A stretch of 64,000 bases of DNA from Terriglobales bacterium (GTDB lineage: Bacteria > Acidobacteriota > Terriglobia > Terriglobales > Acidobacteriaceae). The stretch spans positions 1 to 64,000 of the forward strand of contig DASRFG010000024.1 of assembly GCA_035651655.1 (NCBI GenBank), written 5' to 3'. Below, piece by piece: positions 8,634 through 17,183 of this stretch (position 1 is the stretch's first letter; the number at the start of each line of letters is the position of its first letter). The notes beneath the pieces are model-generated. The model made no database searches. It was not told the origin of the DNA and saw only the letters and a program-made list of their open reading frames with translations. The position numbers were made by a program, and so were the translations under genes.

Positions 8634-8652
8634 AGAGACGTGTAGAGAGACG
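8629..8652 (+). repeat. Perfect 12-bp tandem duplication at a gene junction
   Basis: TGTAGAGAGACG occurs twice in direct succession. Each copy holds a TAG and a GAGAG that could act as a ribosome-binding site. The first TAG ends the second TadE-like gene and the second copy lies just before the ATG at 8655. Confidence 0.9.
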
Positions 8653-8654
8653 AA

Positions 8655-9833
8655 ATGAAACCTTACAGATTTCCGCAAGCGCCATCCAAAGAACGTGGAT
8701 CAACCCTCCTCCTGGCAGCATTTGCCCTGGTCATACTATTGGGGATGGGCGCTCTGGCCATCGATGTGGCTACTCTGTATGTGGCTCGCACCGAAGCACA
8801 ACGCGCTGCCGATGCTGCGGCTCTTGCTGGCGCCAAGGTCTTCGTTGACGCTGGTTGCAGCAATGACGCCACCTGTGACGGCTTTAAACCGCAAGCCAGG
8901 ACGCAGGCGAAAGCTGTGGGTGATGCCAACGAAGTGTTTGGTCAGCTCGCGAATATTGCGGATACGGATGTGGTTATTACCGACGACACTAGAAATCCCC
9001 AAGTTCAAGTGACCATCCGCCGTGCCGTACCGACTTTTCTTGCCGGTGCCTTGCAACGCTTCTTAGGGAGCTCTGGCTCTTCCAGCAATATCGTCGCCAA
9101 GGCTACAGCCGAGGCATTCAATCCCTCAGGTTCCTCGGCCCAATTTTCCTCTGCCTGCCTGAAGCCTTGGATCTTTCCAAACAGCACCCCCGATGGCAAA
9201 CCTATCCTTACGGCCGGCGGGACAATCGCCGATGCAGCCCTCATCGGAACAAGCTTTACCTGGTACGCAGGTGGCGATGCATCAAATTATAGAAAGATCA
9301 AATTGGCGCCGGCTGAAGACCCAGCGCAATATCAGCCCAACATTGAAACCTGCAACCCTGCTCAGCACCAGTCCGGCGACCAGATGAGCAAGCTGCCGGA
9401 CAACGCTCGCGGCACGCAAGCCGGGCTCAATGATCTCATCAACTCTCCCGGGCAGGATGACATCAATGGACCTCCATTTTTAGTCACTCCTGGTAGCTCC
9501 AATCCGCTCGTCCAGGCTGGTGTCATCACCACCACCAACCGGGTTACTACCAGTTCATCTATAGTTTCAGTCCCGCTCTACAGCTCTTGCCTCGGTGGCC
9601 AGTGCACTATCCTAGGGTTCATGCAGCTTTTCATCCAAAGCTACGCCGGGGATGAAGGTGAAGGCGGGGGCGGTGGGAGCGAAGGCGGCGGCGGAGGACA
9701 TGGTGGCGGCGGGGGTGTTGATGGAATTAAAGCCACCATACTTAACATAGCCGGTTCGAGTGCGGTCGGCGCGACTCCTGTTGTTGGTGGCGGCGCCAGC
9801 CTTCTGCCCGTGCGTTTGATTCAGAACCAGTAA
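8655..9833 (+). CDS. TadG-like protein with Gly-rich C-terminal insert
   Basis: 392 aa. The N-terminus (RGSTLLLAAFALVILLGMGALAIDVATLYV) followed by RTEAQRAADAAALAGA is the typical TadG N-terminal signature. The remainder is a periplasmic domain with paired Cys (CSNDATC, CLGGQC). A poly-Gly/Glu/His segment near residues 332-355 is probably a flexible linker before a C-terminal strand-rich piece. It lacks an obvious von Willebrand A metal motif, which full TadG proteins often have, so it is a short relative. It is the third and last gene of the pilus-type operon. Confidence 0.82.
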   Translation: MKPYRFPQAPSKERGSTLLLAAFALVILLGMGALAIDVATLYVARTEAQRAADAAALAGAKVFVDAGCSNDATCDGFKPQARTQAKAVGDANEVFGQLANIADTDVVITDDTRNPQVQVTIRRAVPTFLAGALQRFLGSSGSSSNIVAKATAEAFNPSGSSAQFSSACLKPWIFPNSTPDGKPILTAGGTIADAALIGTSFTWYAGGDASNYRKIKLAPAEDPAQYQPNIETCNPAQHQSGDQMSKLPDNARGTQAGLNDLINSPGQDDINGPPFLVTPGSSNPLVQAGVITTTNRVTTSSSIVSVPLYSSCLGGQCTILGFMQLFIQSYAGDEGEGGGGGSEGGGGGHGGGGGVDGIKATILNIAGSSAVGATPVVGGGASLLPVRLIQNQ

Positions 9834-9955
9834 CTCCCATCCAAGGCAAGCTCACCATGAGTGGCTGGCCACTTAAATGGCTTGTGCTCAGTGATCGCTT
9901 ATGTGCACATACCACCCCGCTGTGTTCTAATTTCTCGCCGTTCTTAGGAGGCAAA

Positions 9956-10987
9956 ATGCGCAAGCAATTTTTTGCTGCACTGTTCACGTGTGCTCTCTTC
10001 GTCAGTCCACTCTTCGCCGCCGATTCCGGCAGCGGCTACCACCTGCTGAAGAAAGTCACCATTGGAGGAGAAGGCGGGTGGGATTACCTCACTGCAGATG
10101 CCGATGCCCGACGCATTTACATTTCCCACGGAACTCACGTGCAGGTGGTGGATGCCGACAATTACTCCGTAGTCGGCGACATTCCGGATACCCCCGGCGT
10201 GCACGGTATTGCTGTCGTGCCGTCATTGGGTCGCGGCTTCACCAGCAACGGACGCGAAAACACAGTCAGCATCTTCGATCTCAAGACTCTCAAGCTCATC
10301 CAGAAAGTCAGCGTCGGTCAGAACCCGGACGCCATCATCTTCGATCCCGCTTCTGGGCACGTTTTCAGTTTCAACGGCAGGAGCAAGGATGCCACGGTGG
10401 TTGATCCTTCGAAGGGCACAGTTATTGCAACCATCCCCCTGGGCGCAAAGCCGGAATTCGCCGCGGCCGACGGCAAAGGTAACATTTTCGTAAATCTCGA
10501 AGATACGAGCGCGCTCGCTAAAATTGATTCGCGCCAAAACAAGGTCCAGGCGACTTACAACCTGAAGCCCTGCCAGGAACCTTCCGGGCTGGCCATGGAT
10601 CGCGAGCACCGGCGCATTTTTTCTGGCTGCGATAACAAGATGATGGCGGTCACCAATGCTGATACCGGCAAGGTAATCACGACTCTGCCCATTGGGGAAG
10701 GGGTGGATGCAAACGGCTTCGATCCCGCCACTGCTCTCGTGTTCAGCTCCAACGGCGAGGATGCCACACTCACCGTCATTCATGAGGACTCGCCGGACCA
10801 ATACAAAGTGCTGGATAACGTTAAGACCGAAAAAGGCGCTCGCACCATGGCGCTGGATGAGAAGACCCACAACGTATTTCTGGTGACTGCAAAGCGCGGC
10901 CCCGCAGCCCCCGCCACTGCAGATAATCCGCATCCTCGTCCCAGCGTCATTCCCGGAAGCTTCGTGCTACTGGTATACGGAAAGTAG
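9956..10987 (+). CDS. Secreted YncE/YVTN-type beta-propeller protein
   Basis: 343 aa. ATG 9956 is chosen for its perfect AGGAGG 4 bp upstream and a clean signal peptide (MRKQFFAALFTCALFVSPLFA). The mature protein consists of repeated blades of the form NTVSIFD..TLK.I..V.VG..P..I.FDP, the YVTN/YncE beta-propeller pattern, so it is periplasmic or surface-exposed. YncE-family proteins are structural propellers with binding rather than well-established catalytic roles. The C-terminus has a Pro-rich loop (RGPAAPATADNPHPRP) before a final strand. It stands alone between the Tad-like cluster and the marR gene; its ligand cannot be told. Confidence 0.85.
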   Translation: MRKQFFAALFTCALFVSPLFAADSGSGYHLLKKVTIGGEGGWDYLTADADARRIYISHGTHVQVVDADNYSVVGDIPDTPGVHGIAVVPSLGRGFTSNGRENTVSIFDLKTLKLIQKVSVGQNPDAIIFDPASGHVFSFNGRSKDATVVDPSKGTVIATIPLGAKPEFAAADGKGNIFVNLEDTSALAKIDSRQNKVQATYNLKPCQEPSGLAMDREHRRIFSGCDNKMMAVTNADTGKVITTLPIGEGVDANGFDPATALVFSSNGEDATLTVIHEDSPDQYKVLDNVKTEKGARTMALDEKTHNVFLVTAKRGPAAPATADNPHPRPSVIPGSFVLLVYGK

Positions 10988-11043
10988 CCGATTTATTCGG
11001 GGACTGGCATCAGGTCATCGCGACGCTTTAATATTGAAGCATC

Positions 11044-11562
11044 ATGAGCAGTCGCGTGAAGAAGGGTACGAGGACCTCGGCAGAATCGAGGGCGCTCGAC
11101 ACCTACGTGAAATTGCTGCGCGCCAGCGAGAGCGTGCATGCCGCGGCAGTGCGCACCCTGGCCGGCCACAATTTAACGCCCAGCCAGTTCGCCGTTCTCG
11201 AAGCGCTCTACCACGTGGGGCCGTTGTGCCTTTCGGATTTGGCCCGCAAGATCCTGAAAACCGGCGGCAACCTTACCATGGTGGTGCGCAATCTGGAAAA
11301 ACGCGGTCTGGTCATCAGAGAACGGGGCGCTCAGGATCGCCGCTATGTCAGCGTGGCCATTTCCGACAAGGGCAAGCGCATCATGGATCGTGCCTTTCCA
11401 CAACACGCCCGGCGGATTGTCCAACTGCTCGGCCACCTCAGCGCTCAAGAGCAAGAGAGACTGGGCGAGCTCTGCCGCAAGCTCGGATTGGCAGTCACCG
11501 GAGCCACGTGGGCACAGGCGCCCTCGCCTGTGCGGCCGAGCGCCAGCTCGGCAGTAAGGTAA
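11044..11562 (+). CDS. MarR-family transcriptional regulator
   Basis: 172 aa. The MarR winged helix is clear: LTPSQFAVLEALYHVGPLCLSDLARKILKTGGNLTMVVRNLEKRGLVIRE (helix-turn-helix), then the wing D-R-R-Y-V-S-V-A-I-S-D-K-G. MarR dimers usually repress a neighbouring gene and release DNA on binding a small ligand or on oxidation. The last 17 residues are not family-like: they are encoded by a hairpin repeat (11509-11555) whose relative lies after gyrB. A 12-bp palindrome at 11600-11611 between this gene and the downstream pirin gene is a candidate operator, suggesting that it controls the pirin. Confidence 0.9.
   Translation: MSSRVKKGTRTSAESRALDTYVKLLRASESVHAAAVRTLAGHNLTPSQFAVLEALYHVGPLCLSDLARKILKTGGNLTMVVRNLEKRGLVIRERGAQDRRYVSVAISDKGKRIMDRAFPQHARRIVQLLGHLSAQEQERLGELCRKLGLAVTGATWAQAPSPVRPSASSAVR
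11509..11555. repeat. Double-hairpin interspersed repeat, copy 1 (inside marR 3' end)
   Basis: Two adjacent perfect hairpins: GCACAGGCG-CCCT-CGCCTGTGC and GCCGAGC-GCCA-GCTCGGC. The 47-bp unit matches 58155-58200 with a few substitutions and a one-base length difference. In this copy it is translated as the end of the MarR protein. Confidence 0.75.
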
Positions 11563-11599
11563 GCGGCTGGCCCTAGGCATCATACCCGCTTGAAACTAT

Positions 11600-11611
11600 T
11601 TTAACGTTAAA
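11600..11611. promoter_or_regulatory. Perfect palindrome, candidate MarR operator
   Basis: TTTAACGTTAAA, a 12-bp perfect palindrome, lies 28 bp upstream of the pirin start and 37 bp after marR. AT-rich palindromes of this size are typical for MarR dimers. Binding is inferred only from position and symmetry. Confidence 0.4.
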
Positions 11612-11639
11612 GCATCTAAAGCAGTGAAGGAGAGCGCCT

Positions 11640-12341
11640 ATGACCACCATCCGTCCTGCCGACGAACGCGGCCACGCCAATCATGGCTGGCTGGATTCAC
11701 ATTTCACCTTTTCATTTGCTGATTATCATGACCGCAAGCACATGGGTTTCCGCAGCCTGCGCGTGATTAATGAAGATTGGGTCTCACCGGGCAAAGGCTT
11801 TGGCATGCACCCACATCGTGACATGGAAATCATCACCTATGTGCTGCAGGGCGAGCTTGCCCACAAGGACACCATGGGTACAGGTTCCAGCATTCGACCT
11901 GGCGAAGTGCAGCGTATGAGCGCCGGCAGCGGCGTCCTGCACAGCGAGTTCAACCACTCTCGCACAGAACCGGTTCACCTACTCCAGATCTGGATCCTGC
12001 CGGAGGAGAACGGAATAGAGCCCAGTTATGAACAGAAAACATTTCCGGCAGAAGAAAAGCGCAACACCTTGCGCCTGATCGCTTCGCCTGAAGGGCGGGA
12101 TGGGTCCGTAACCATTCACCAGGATGCGGAACTCTATGCCAGCTTGCTGCAGAAAGGAAACACCGTACGCCACCCGCTTGAGAAATCCCGGGGTGCGTGG
12201 ATCCAGGTGGTTGAGGGCGAGATCACGCTCAACGGCACGACCCTAAAAGCCGGCGACGGGGCTTCAATTGAGGGCGAACCCAACGTCGAGGTCAGGGGTG
12301 AAGCTGATACTTCTGAGTTCCTGCTTTTCGACTTGGCGTAG
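11640..12341 (+). CDS. Pirin-family bicupin (YhaK/quercetinase-like)
   Basis: 233 aa. ATG 11640 has AAGGAGA about 6 bp upstream. The pirin N-terminal cupin is clear: [19 protein letters not shown], and the metal-binding pattern [25 protein letters not shown], with His residues and Glu as in Yha[14 protein letters not shown] carries the fourth ligand region, and the C-terminal cupin follows ([12 protein letters not shown]). Bacterial pirins of this type bind Fe or Ni, and some have quercetin 2,3-dioxygenase activity; the physiological substrate is generally unknown. The gene lies directly behind marR and is probably induced through it. Confidence 0.92.
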   Translation: MTTIRPADERGHANHGWLDSHFTFSFADYHDRKHMGFRSLRVINEDWVSPGKGFGMHPHRDMEIITYVLQGELAHKDTMGTGSSIRPGEVQRMSAGSGVLHSEFNHSRTEPVHLLQIWILPEENGIEPSYEQKTFPAEEKRNTLRLIASPEGRDGSVTIHQDAELYASLLQKGNTVRHPLEKSRGAWIQVVEGEITLNGTTLKAGDGASIEGEPNVEVRGEADTSEFLLFDLA

Positions 12342-12433
12342 CGCCAGCAGGGGGCTCCGACGGGCGCCGGGACGCGGGGAATCCGCCCTCGTGCCCGTTC
12401 TCAAACCTTATTGGGCGGCAGCCATCAAATAGG

Positions 12434-14053
12434 TCACCGGCTCGCCGACGACTTCGCCAAAATAATGGCTGTTCCCGTGGGAATGGAATCGTAGTAGGTC
12501 ACAAACCGTCGAGTTTCCATAGCTTGATAGGGCGCGAGGTTGTGGGCCCAGCGAAAACCTATTGGCTGATACCACAGCTCCGCATCCACATGAAACGGTC
12601 CTGGCGCATCGCCGACTGATACGGAATACCGCACCAGATCTCCCGCTTCGGTAAAGTTAGGATCCTCCGCAGCATCTCCCACCACAGCGATGTCTTGGTC
12701 GGCGGTCTGCTTCTGGAAACCGAACGGCAGCAGACGGTTATCCTTTATATATCCCACTGCGTTAACCAGTCCCGTGGTCACATGCCCATCTTGGTCTTTA
12801 AGAATGGGTTCGTAAATTTGTACTTCGTCAGTACTCTTGATTTCTCTGTAGTGTGGTTCAAAACGCAGCGGATCGTTATCGTTGTCATTGCCTTGTATGG
12901 AGCCGTCGGGATTCAAAGCTCCAGATTCAAACACCTTACGTCCGTTGTGGTCCTGAACCACCAAATGGAGCCAGGCGCGACGCGACGGATAGGCAGTAGG
13001 GAGTTTGTGGCCGGTCAAATTTTGTACGAATACGTCCACTTGCAGACGATCGGCACTTTGCTCAATGTTGCGAATCGTCACCTTGGCAGATTGCGATTGC
13101 AAAAACGCAGTCGTCCTGTCCACTGCCGCAGCTAACTCCACGGGAAGCGCATCCACGCTGAGGTCATTTCGATAGAGGTTCAGCACCTTCAGCATGAAGA
13201 AGTTTGCCCCCACGAATGTGTGCTCCCGAACATTAGGCCGAAGCTCGCCCAACACAGCTGAGATGGGCGCGACTCCGTGGACTTCAGGCATGTGGCACGA
13301 CTGGCAGCTGTTCTTGCGAGGATAGTCGCTGTGCAACCACTCCAGGTACGGCATCTGTTCCGGGAACAATGCGATCTGTTTGCCGCCCGGTGCCAAAGAT
13401 TTCGTGTAAAGCGTGTGGCAAGTGGCGCAAAGCGCCGAATCCTGAATATGGGCATCGTTAGTCGGGCGAAAGCCTCCGGTGGAGGTTTGCATGATGTGCG
13501 CCTGCCCATTTTGAATCACGTAAGGCCCGTACTCCGGATGGTTATCTTTAGAGATGGGACCATCAATCACGAATCCCCCATTGAAACTTTCTCTTGTGCC
13601 TAGTTTTTCCTTTCCGATCTGGTGGCAAAGCGAACAGGTAACGCCGTCTTTGGCCGCAGCGTTCTTCTCGGGATCACTATTAAAAGGCAGGTGCGCGAAC
13701 ACTTCACCCAAACGACCTTGCAATTTTGCCTGATACCGGGCGATTGGCATGTGGCAGTCCGCGCAACCATCCTCGATTGCAGCTTTTGATTCTGGGTGGT
13801 CGATGTCTTCGCGTCGAACACTCGCTTGCCAATAAGGATCACGCGCGGAATTCGCCATGATACTGGCCCGCCAATCGAACCCAATTGAGACGTCTTTGCC
13901 TGACGGAGTTGTCAGGCCGTTATGACAGGCCAGGCAGCGATCCGAGGTGTGAAACTCTGGCTTCAACTCTTTCTGTTGTCCCCAGCTCGTCGAGACCAAA
14001 GGCGAGCTGAGCAGTCCCAGAGCGAGAATCAAACGCCAGGCGTGTGGTCGCAT
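12434..14053 (-). CDS. Pentahaem c-type cytochrome
   Basis: 539 aa, secreted to the periplasm or outer surface. ATG 14053 has GAAGGA 5 bp upstream and overlaps the stop of the preceding gene as TAATG, showing translational coupling. A signal peptide (LILALGLLSSPLVSTSWG) is followed by five CxxCH haem-binding motifs at about residues 40, 97, 140, 209 and 250. The C-terminal half (about 300-539) has no haem motif and looks beta-rich, with NLTGHKLPTAYPSRRAWL, a motif I recall from cytochrome c554/c-prime-like multihaem proteins. The partner gene encodes a cytochrome/beta-barrel fusion, so the pair may transfer electrons across the cell envelope. The donor or acceptor is unknown. Confidence 0.88.
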   Translation of the reverse strand: MRPHAWRLILALGLLSSPLVSTSWGQQKELKPEFHTSDRCLACHNGLTTPSGKDVSIGFDWRASIMANSARDPYWQASVRREDIDHPESKAAIEDGCADCHMPIARYQAKLQGRLGEVFAHLPFNSDPEKNAAAKDGVTCSLCHQIGKEKLGTRESFNGGFVIDGPISKDNHPEYGPYVIQNGQAHIMQTSTGGFRPTNDAHIQDSALCATCHTLYTKSLAPGGKQIALFPEQMPYLEWLHSDYPRKNSCQSCHMPEVHGVAPISAVLGELRPNVREHTFVGANFFMLKVLNLYRNDLSVDALPVELAAAVDRTTAFLQSQSAKVTIRNIEQSADRLQVDVFVQNLTGHKLPTAYPSRRAWLHLVVQDHNGRKVFESGALNPDGSIQGNDNDNDPLRFEPHYREIKSTDEVQIYEPILKDQDGHVTTGLVNAVGYIKDNRLLPFGFQKQTADQDIAVVGDAAEDPNFTEAGDLVRYSVSVGDAPGPFHVDAELWYQPIGFRWAHNLAPYQAMETRRFVTYYDSIPTGTAIILAKSSASR

Positions 14054-15198
14054 TACCATCCTTCGTTCAGCCTTCCGTCCTGCCAATCCCACAAAATGTA
14101 GAACATGACTTGGGTCGATCGTCCGGCGGTGTTGTTCACGGGCACTCGAAGGCCAAGATCGGCCTTAATATGCTGTCTCTTACTGATGGTGACTTGCAGT
14201 TGAGGAACCGTATCCCAATCCGTCTTTGCCTTGTCCACAAGATCTCGGGCGGCGACGAACTCCACCATGGGCGACCATAATCGACCCAACCCGTGATCGG
14301 CTGCGAAGCTCTGGCCCAATGCGCTGTTGAAAAATACGGATTGAGGTGCGATTTGAGTGTGACGCGGCAACTCAGCGCCGAATTGCGTTTGTATGAAAGT
14401 ATTCGTGCTAAAAAGGTGGTCGAAAGCGGCGAAGGTCTCGAAAGTCGTGGTTCCCGTTCCGAAGCCTCGTGCTCTGCTGCCGGTCGGCACCAGCACCCCG
14501 CCAAATAAACTTAAAATCGATCCCGTGGTCGAAAACATGACCCGCTTCAGACCGATAGTGGTATCGCCGACCCCGCCGTACCAGGTGTGGTTCTGGTCTT
14601 CAAAAGTGATCGGAACATCAACCTCAAGCTGATTCTTGATCCCAAAGCGCTGCTCATGGACGATGTGGGTCATCACGCCGGGAGCGCCATGCGCATTGAC
14701 CGCGGTTGAGATCACCTCTTCTTTCTCTGGAAAGGCCTTCTCTGTCACCAAGGCTCGCGGGAGATTCAATTCGCCTCGCGGCCAATGAGGATTGCGGCAG
14801 AAAGCGCGCAGGTACTTAATTACATCGTCCATCTGCTCAGAGGTCAGAGCTTCGCCGAAAGATGGCATGATCTGTGAAAACCCGCGGGTAGGCCCACCGT
14901 GAGTTATCACCGCCTTCCAGGCGGTGTCCGGTTCCGGAGTGGTCTGGTCGCATTGGGTGAAATCGGGGAAGGTGCGCGGCGGTTCAAATCCGGCAATGGC
15001 CTTGGCCATCCCTGTGCCGTCCGGACCATGACATGCAACGCACCCGGACTTGAAAATCTTCTCTCCCGATCGCAAGTCAGCCGTGGAACTGGTCGTAGTT
15101 TGTCCGAGCAGCACGCCGGCGGTCGCGACAACAAAGAGCGCATTCAGTGCGAGAACAACCGCGGAGAGACCAGTACAGCGGCAGTTTTGCTTTCTCAT
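14053..15198 (-). CDS. Monohaem cytochrome c fused to an outer-membrane beta-barrel-like domain
   Basis: 381 aa. ATG 15198 gives a signal peptide (LSAVVLALNALFVVATAGVLLG); the frame extends further upstream without a credible leader. Residues 40-135 are a class I cytochrome c with CVACH at 53-57, a likely axial Met in IMPSFGEAL (M111) and the C-terminal helix MDDVIKYLRAF. Residues about 150-381 contain no haem motif but alternate in amphipathic strands (LEVDVPITFED, TTIGLKRVMF, FIQTQFGAELP, MVEFVAARDL, IKADLGLRVPV), ending in an aromatic strand, as in outer-membrane barrels. This is the general architecture of Cyc2-type porin-cytochromes, although the cytochrome domain here is larger and the barrel smaller. 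The gene is coupled to a pentahaem cytochrome downstream. Confidence 0.78.
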   Translation of the reverse strand: MRKQNCRCTGLSAVVLALNALFVVATAGVLLGQTTTSSTADLRSGEKIFKSGCVACHGPDGTGMAKAIAGFEPPRTFPDFTQCDQTTPEPDTAWKAVITHGGPTRGFSQIMPSFGEALTSEQMDDVIKYLRAFCRNPHWPRGELNLPRALVTEKAFPEKEEVISTAVNAHGAPGVMTHIVHEQRFGIKNQLEVDVPITFEDQNHTWYGGVGDTTIGLKRVMFSTTGSILSLFGGVLVPTGSRARGFGTGTTTFETFAAFDHLFSTNTFIQTQFGAELPRHTQIAPQSVFFNSALGQSFAADHGLGRLWSPMVEFVAARDLVDKAKTDWDTVPQLQVTISKRQHIKADLGLRVPVNNTAGRSTQVMFYILWDWQDGRLNEGW

Positions 15199-15365
15199 AC
15201 AGGTGATTTCATAAACTGCGGTTGCTGTTGTGCTTTGTGCTTCGCCAGTACGGAATGCCGACGACCAGATGAATGTTGAAATTGCGGCAGCTGTTCGTAC
15301 CGCCGTAATTGTCCAGCCATTATACGGAATGAGTTTTGAATTTTCGCCAGGAGCGGTCTTTAGTC

Positions 15366-16184
15366 TTATTTGCTGCCGGTGAGAAAACGGTAATCCAATA
15401 GCAGGATCAGCGCCCATGTGATGCAGGCTGTCTCGCGCACCCACGTCGCCAAGCCTAGGTCTTGCCTACGGCCCTCGGTGGAATTCAGGGCGTAGGCAGG
15501 TAACTGGATTTGGTCCATCGGCGGCGTCATATTTCCCGTCAGGAAATCGAACAGCGGGAAAAATACGTTGTAACGTCCGTCAGGAATATCGTGGTGCGCC
15601 AGATGATAAATGCGCGCTTCGCGCAGGCCCAAAGGAAGCCACCCGCCCAGATGAAAACGCCAGTGAATTTCCTCTACTGCGATCATGTAAATAGCCCAGC
15701 CGAGGAAGAGTCCCGGCACAAGTCCGGTATGCAGAAAGTATTCACCGAGGACCGCCGGCACACCGTTCACCACGAAGAGCGCCATTACGTACACCGGCGA
15801 CTCACCAAAGGTCGCATGTTCAGCTTCTTCCGGAGTTCCAACGCTGCTGTGATGTAAGAGATGTCCTTTGCCAAACAAGGTCGTGGGACAGTGAAGCAGC
15901 CAGCGGTGATAGACGTACTCAAAGGCGTTCGACCAAAGCAATCCGACAATCACCCCGATAACACATCTTTGCCAGCTGGTGGGAAAGTAGTGGGCGAGAA
16001 CGATCGCCGGCAAAATGCCAGAGAGCATCGCCGACATAGCGTTGTTACGTTTTTTGATTGATCCGTACGCGAGGGCGTGAGCCGTCACTTCGTTGGCGCT
16101 CAGCTTGCGAACTTCCGTGGGCCTGAACTCCGTGGCCGAAACATCCGTTGCTGACATATGGGTCCCGGGGACCGCCGAAACCAT
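15366..16184 (-). CDS. Membrane fatty acid hydroxylase/sterol desaturase-like protein
   Basis: 272 aa integral membrane protein with clustered His motifs typical of di-iron membrane hydroxylases: HRWLLH, GKGHLLHHSS, FHLGGWLP and YHLAHHD. Four to five hydrophobic segments separate them. Such enzymes use two irons and O2 to hydroxylate or desaturate lipid chains; the substrate is not predictable. ATG 16184 and an internal ATG at 16157 are both possible, neither with a strong ribosome-binding site. The first 40 residues are Thr/Ser/Glu-rich and cytosolic. It is followed on its right by the start region of the esterase gene's convergent end and appears to be transcribed alone. Confidence 0.8.
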   Translation of the reverse strand: MVSAVPGTHMSATDVSATEFRPTEVRKLSANEVTAHALAYGSIKKRNNAMSAMLSGILPAIVLAHYFPTSWQRCVIGVIVGLLWSNAFEYVYHRWLLHCPTTLFGKGHLLHHSSVGTPEEAEHATFGESPVYVMALFVVNGVPAVLGEYFLHTGLVPGLFLGWAIYMIAVEEIHWRFHLGGWLPLGLREARIYHLAHHDIPDGRYNVFFPLFDFLTGNMTPPMDQIQLPAYALNSTEGRRQDLGLATWVRETACITWALILLLDYRFLTGSK

Positions 16185-16271
16185 CTACAAACGTTAGACA
16201 CCGAACAACACGGCTGAGTTGCTAACCCGCGCCAGTGGCTGCAGAAGAAGGACCCTTCGAGGTTACCGAGG

Positions 16272-17183
16272 TCACGGTTTGGCGGGCATCCCGGAAAGGG
16301 GGTGCCTCCGACCCGACCTTTGGATTAGCTGGAGGGTGGTTTCCTGCACCTGCTTCCATGCATTGGATTCCGGGTCAATAAGGTCAAAGTGCCCTGCGTG
16401 CTCAATTTGCAGCAGGTTCGCCTGCTCGCCGCGCTTGCGCTTCACTTCCACGTAATGCCGGCTCATGACGGGCGGAACGGTGTCATCATCTGCGCCATGA
16501 ATCAACCATTGAGGCGTCTGGCCCAGTGGGAGCTGGATCGGAGATGCCTCTTCGTAGCGTTTTGGGACCCGCTGCGGGGAACCGCCCAAAAATTCGGCGA
16601 CGGCATCGTGGCTCAAATGCAAATCCCACGCCTGCTGGAGATCGACGACACCGGCCAATGAGATGACAGCGACCGCCAAGCGCTGGTGCGCCGCCAAACA
16701 GAGCGCCAGTTGCCCGCCTGCGGAGTGTCCCGCAATTAACGAGCGGTTCATATCCAACGAGTATCGCGCAGCCAATTGGGACAAGAAACGGTAGCCCTGG
16801 AGGATGTCCTCAAAGGTTCCCGGCCAGCCACCCCCAAAATTGCCCACTCGACGGTATTCCAGGTTCCAGGTGGCAATGCCGGATTTGGCAAGTGCTGCGC
16901 AAAGATGGCCAGCGTGCTTCAGGTCATACTTGGCGCGCCAGAAGCCACCATGAATAAAGGTGAGTACAGGATGTCGCCCCTTGCCGCCAGGCAGCCGCAT
17001 CTCTCCGAACTGATATGGGTCAGTTCCGTATGCCAGCTTGGCATCCGCAGGGGGCGGGGACTTCGTCAAGATGCTTTCGCTATCCATGGCAGCGGTGAGC
17101 GCCAAAAATATACAAAAGACGATATAACCCGGAACGGCAGTCACTTTGGTAACGTTTGAGTTAGATCGCACGTCATGGTTCAA
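16272..17183 (-). CDS. Exported alpha/beta hydrolase (BD-FAE/kynurenine-formamidase-like)
   Basis: Up to 303 aa. The esterase fold is clear: oxyanion motif FIHGGFWRAKYD, nucleophile elbow GHSAGG, acid residue region HGADDDTVPP and catalytic His in HAGHFDLID. The HGGFW motif and spacing resemble the BD-FAE/hormone-sensitive-lipase-like group that includes kynurenine formamidases and carbohydrate esterases; no tryptophan genes are nearby, so formamidase activity is not assumed. A hydrophobic stretch (GYIVFCIFLALTAA) before residue 33 looks like a signal peptide. The upstream start is unclear: TTG 17183, GTG 17171 and GTG 17144 are options without a good ribosome-binding site. It diverges from, and may overlap, the PilZ gene. 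Confidence 0.82.
   Translation of the reverse strand: MNHDVRSNSNVTKVTAVPGYIVFCIFLALTAAMDSESILTKSPPPADAKLAYGTDPYQFGEMRLPGGKGRHPVLTFIHGGFWRAKYDLKHAGHLCAALAKSGIATWNLEYRRVGNFGGGWPGTFEDILQGYRFLSQLAARYSLDMNRSLIAGHSAGGQLALCLAAHQRLAVAVISLAGVVDLQQAWDLHLSHDAVAEFLGGSPQRVPKRYEEASPIQLPLGQTPQWLIHGADDDTVPPVMSRHYVEVKRKRGEQANLLQIEHAGHFDLIDPESNAWKQVQETTLQLIQRSGRRHPLSGMPAKP

Noticed and set aside
14059-14092. Longer start for the pentahaem cytochrome
   Set aside because: The ATG at 14053 has the ribosome-binding site at the right distance and overlaps the previous stop.
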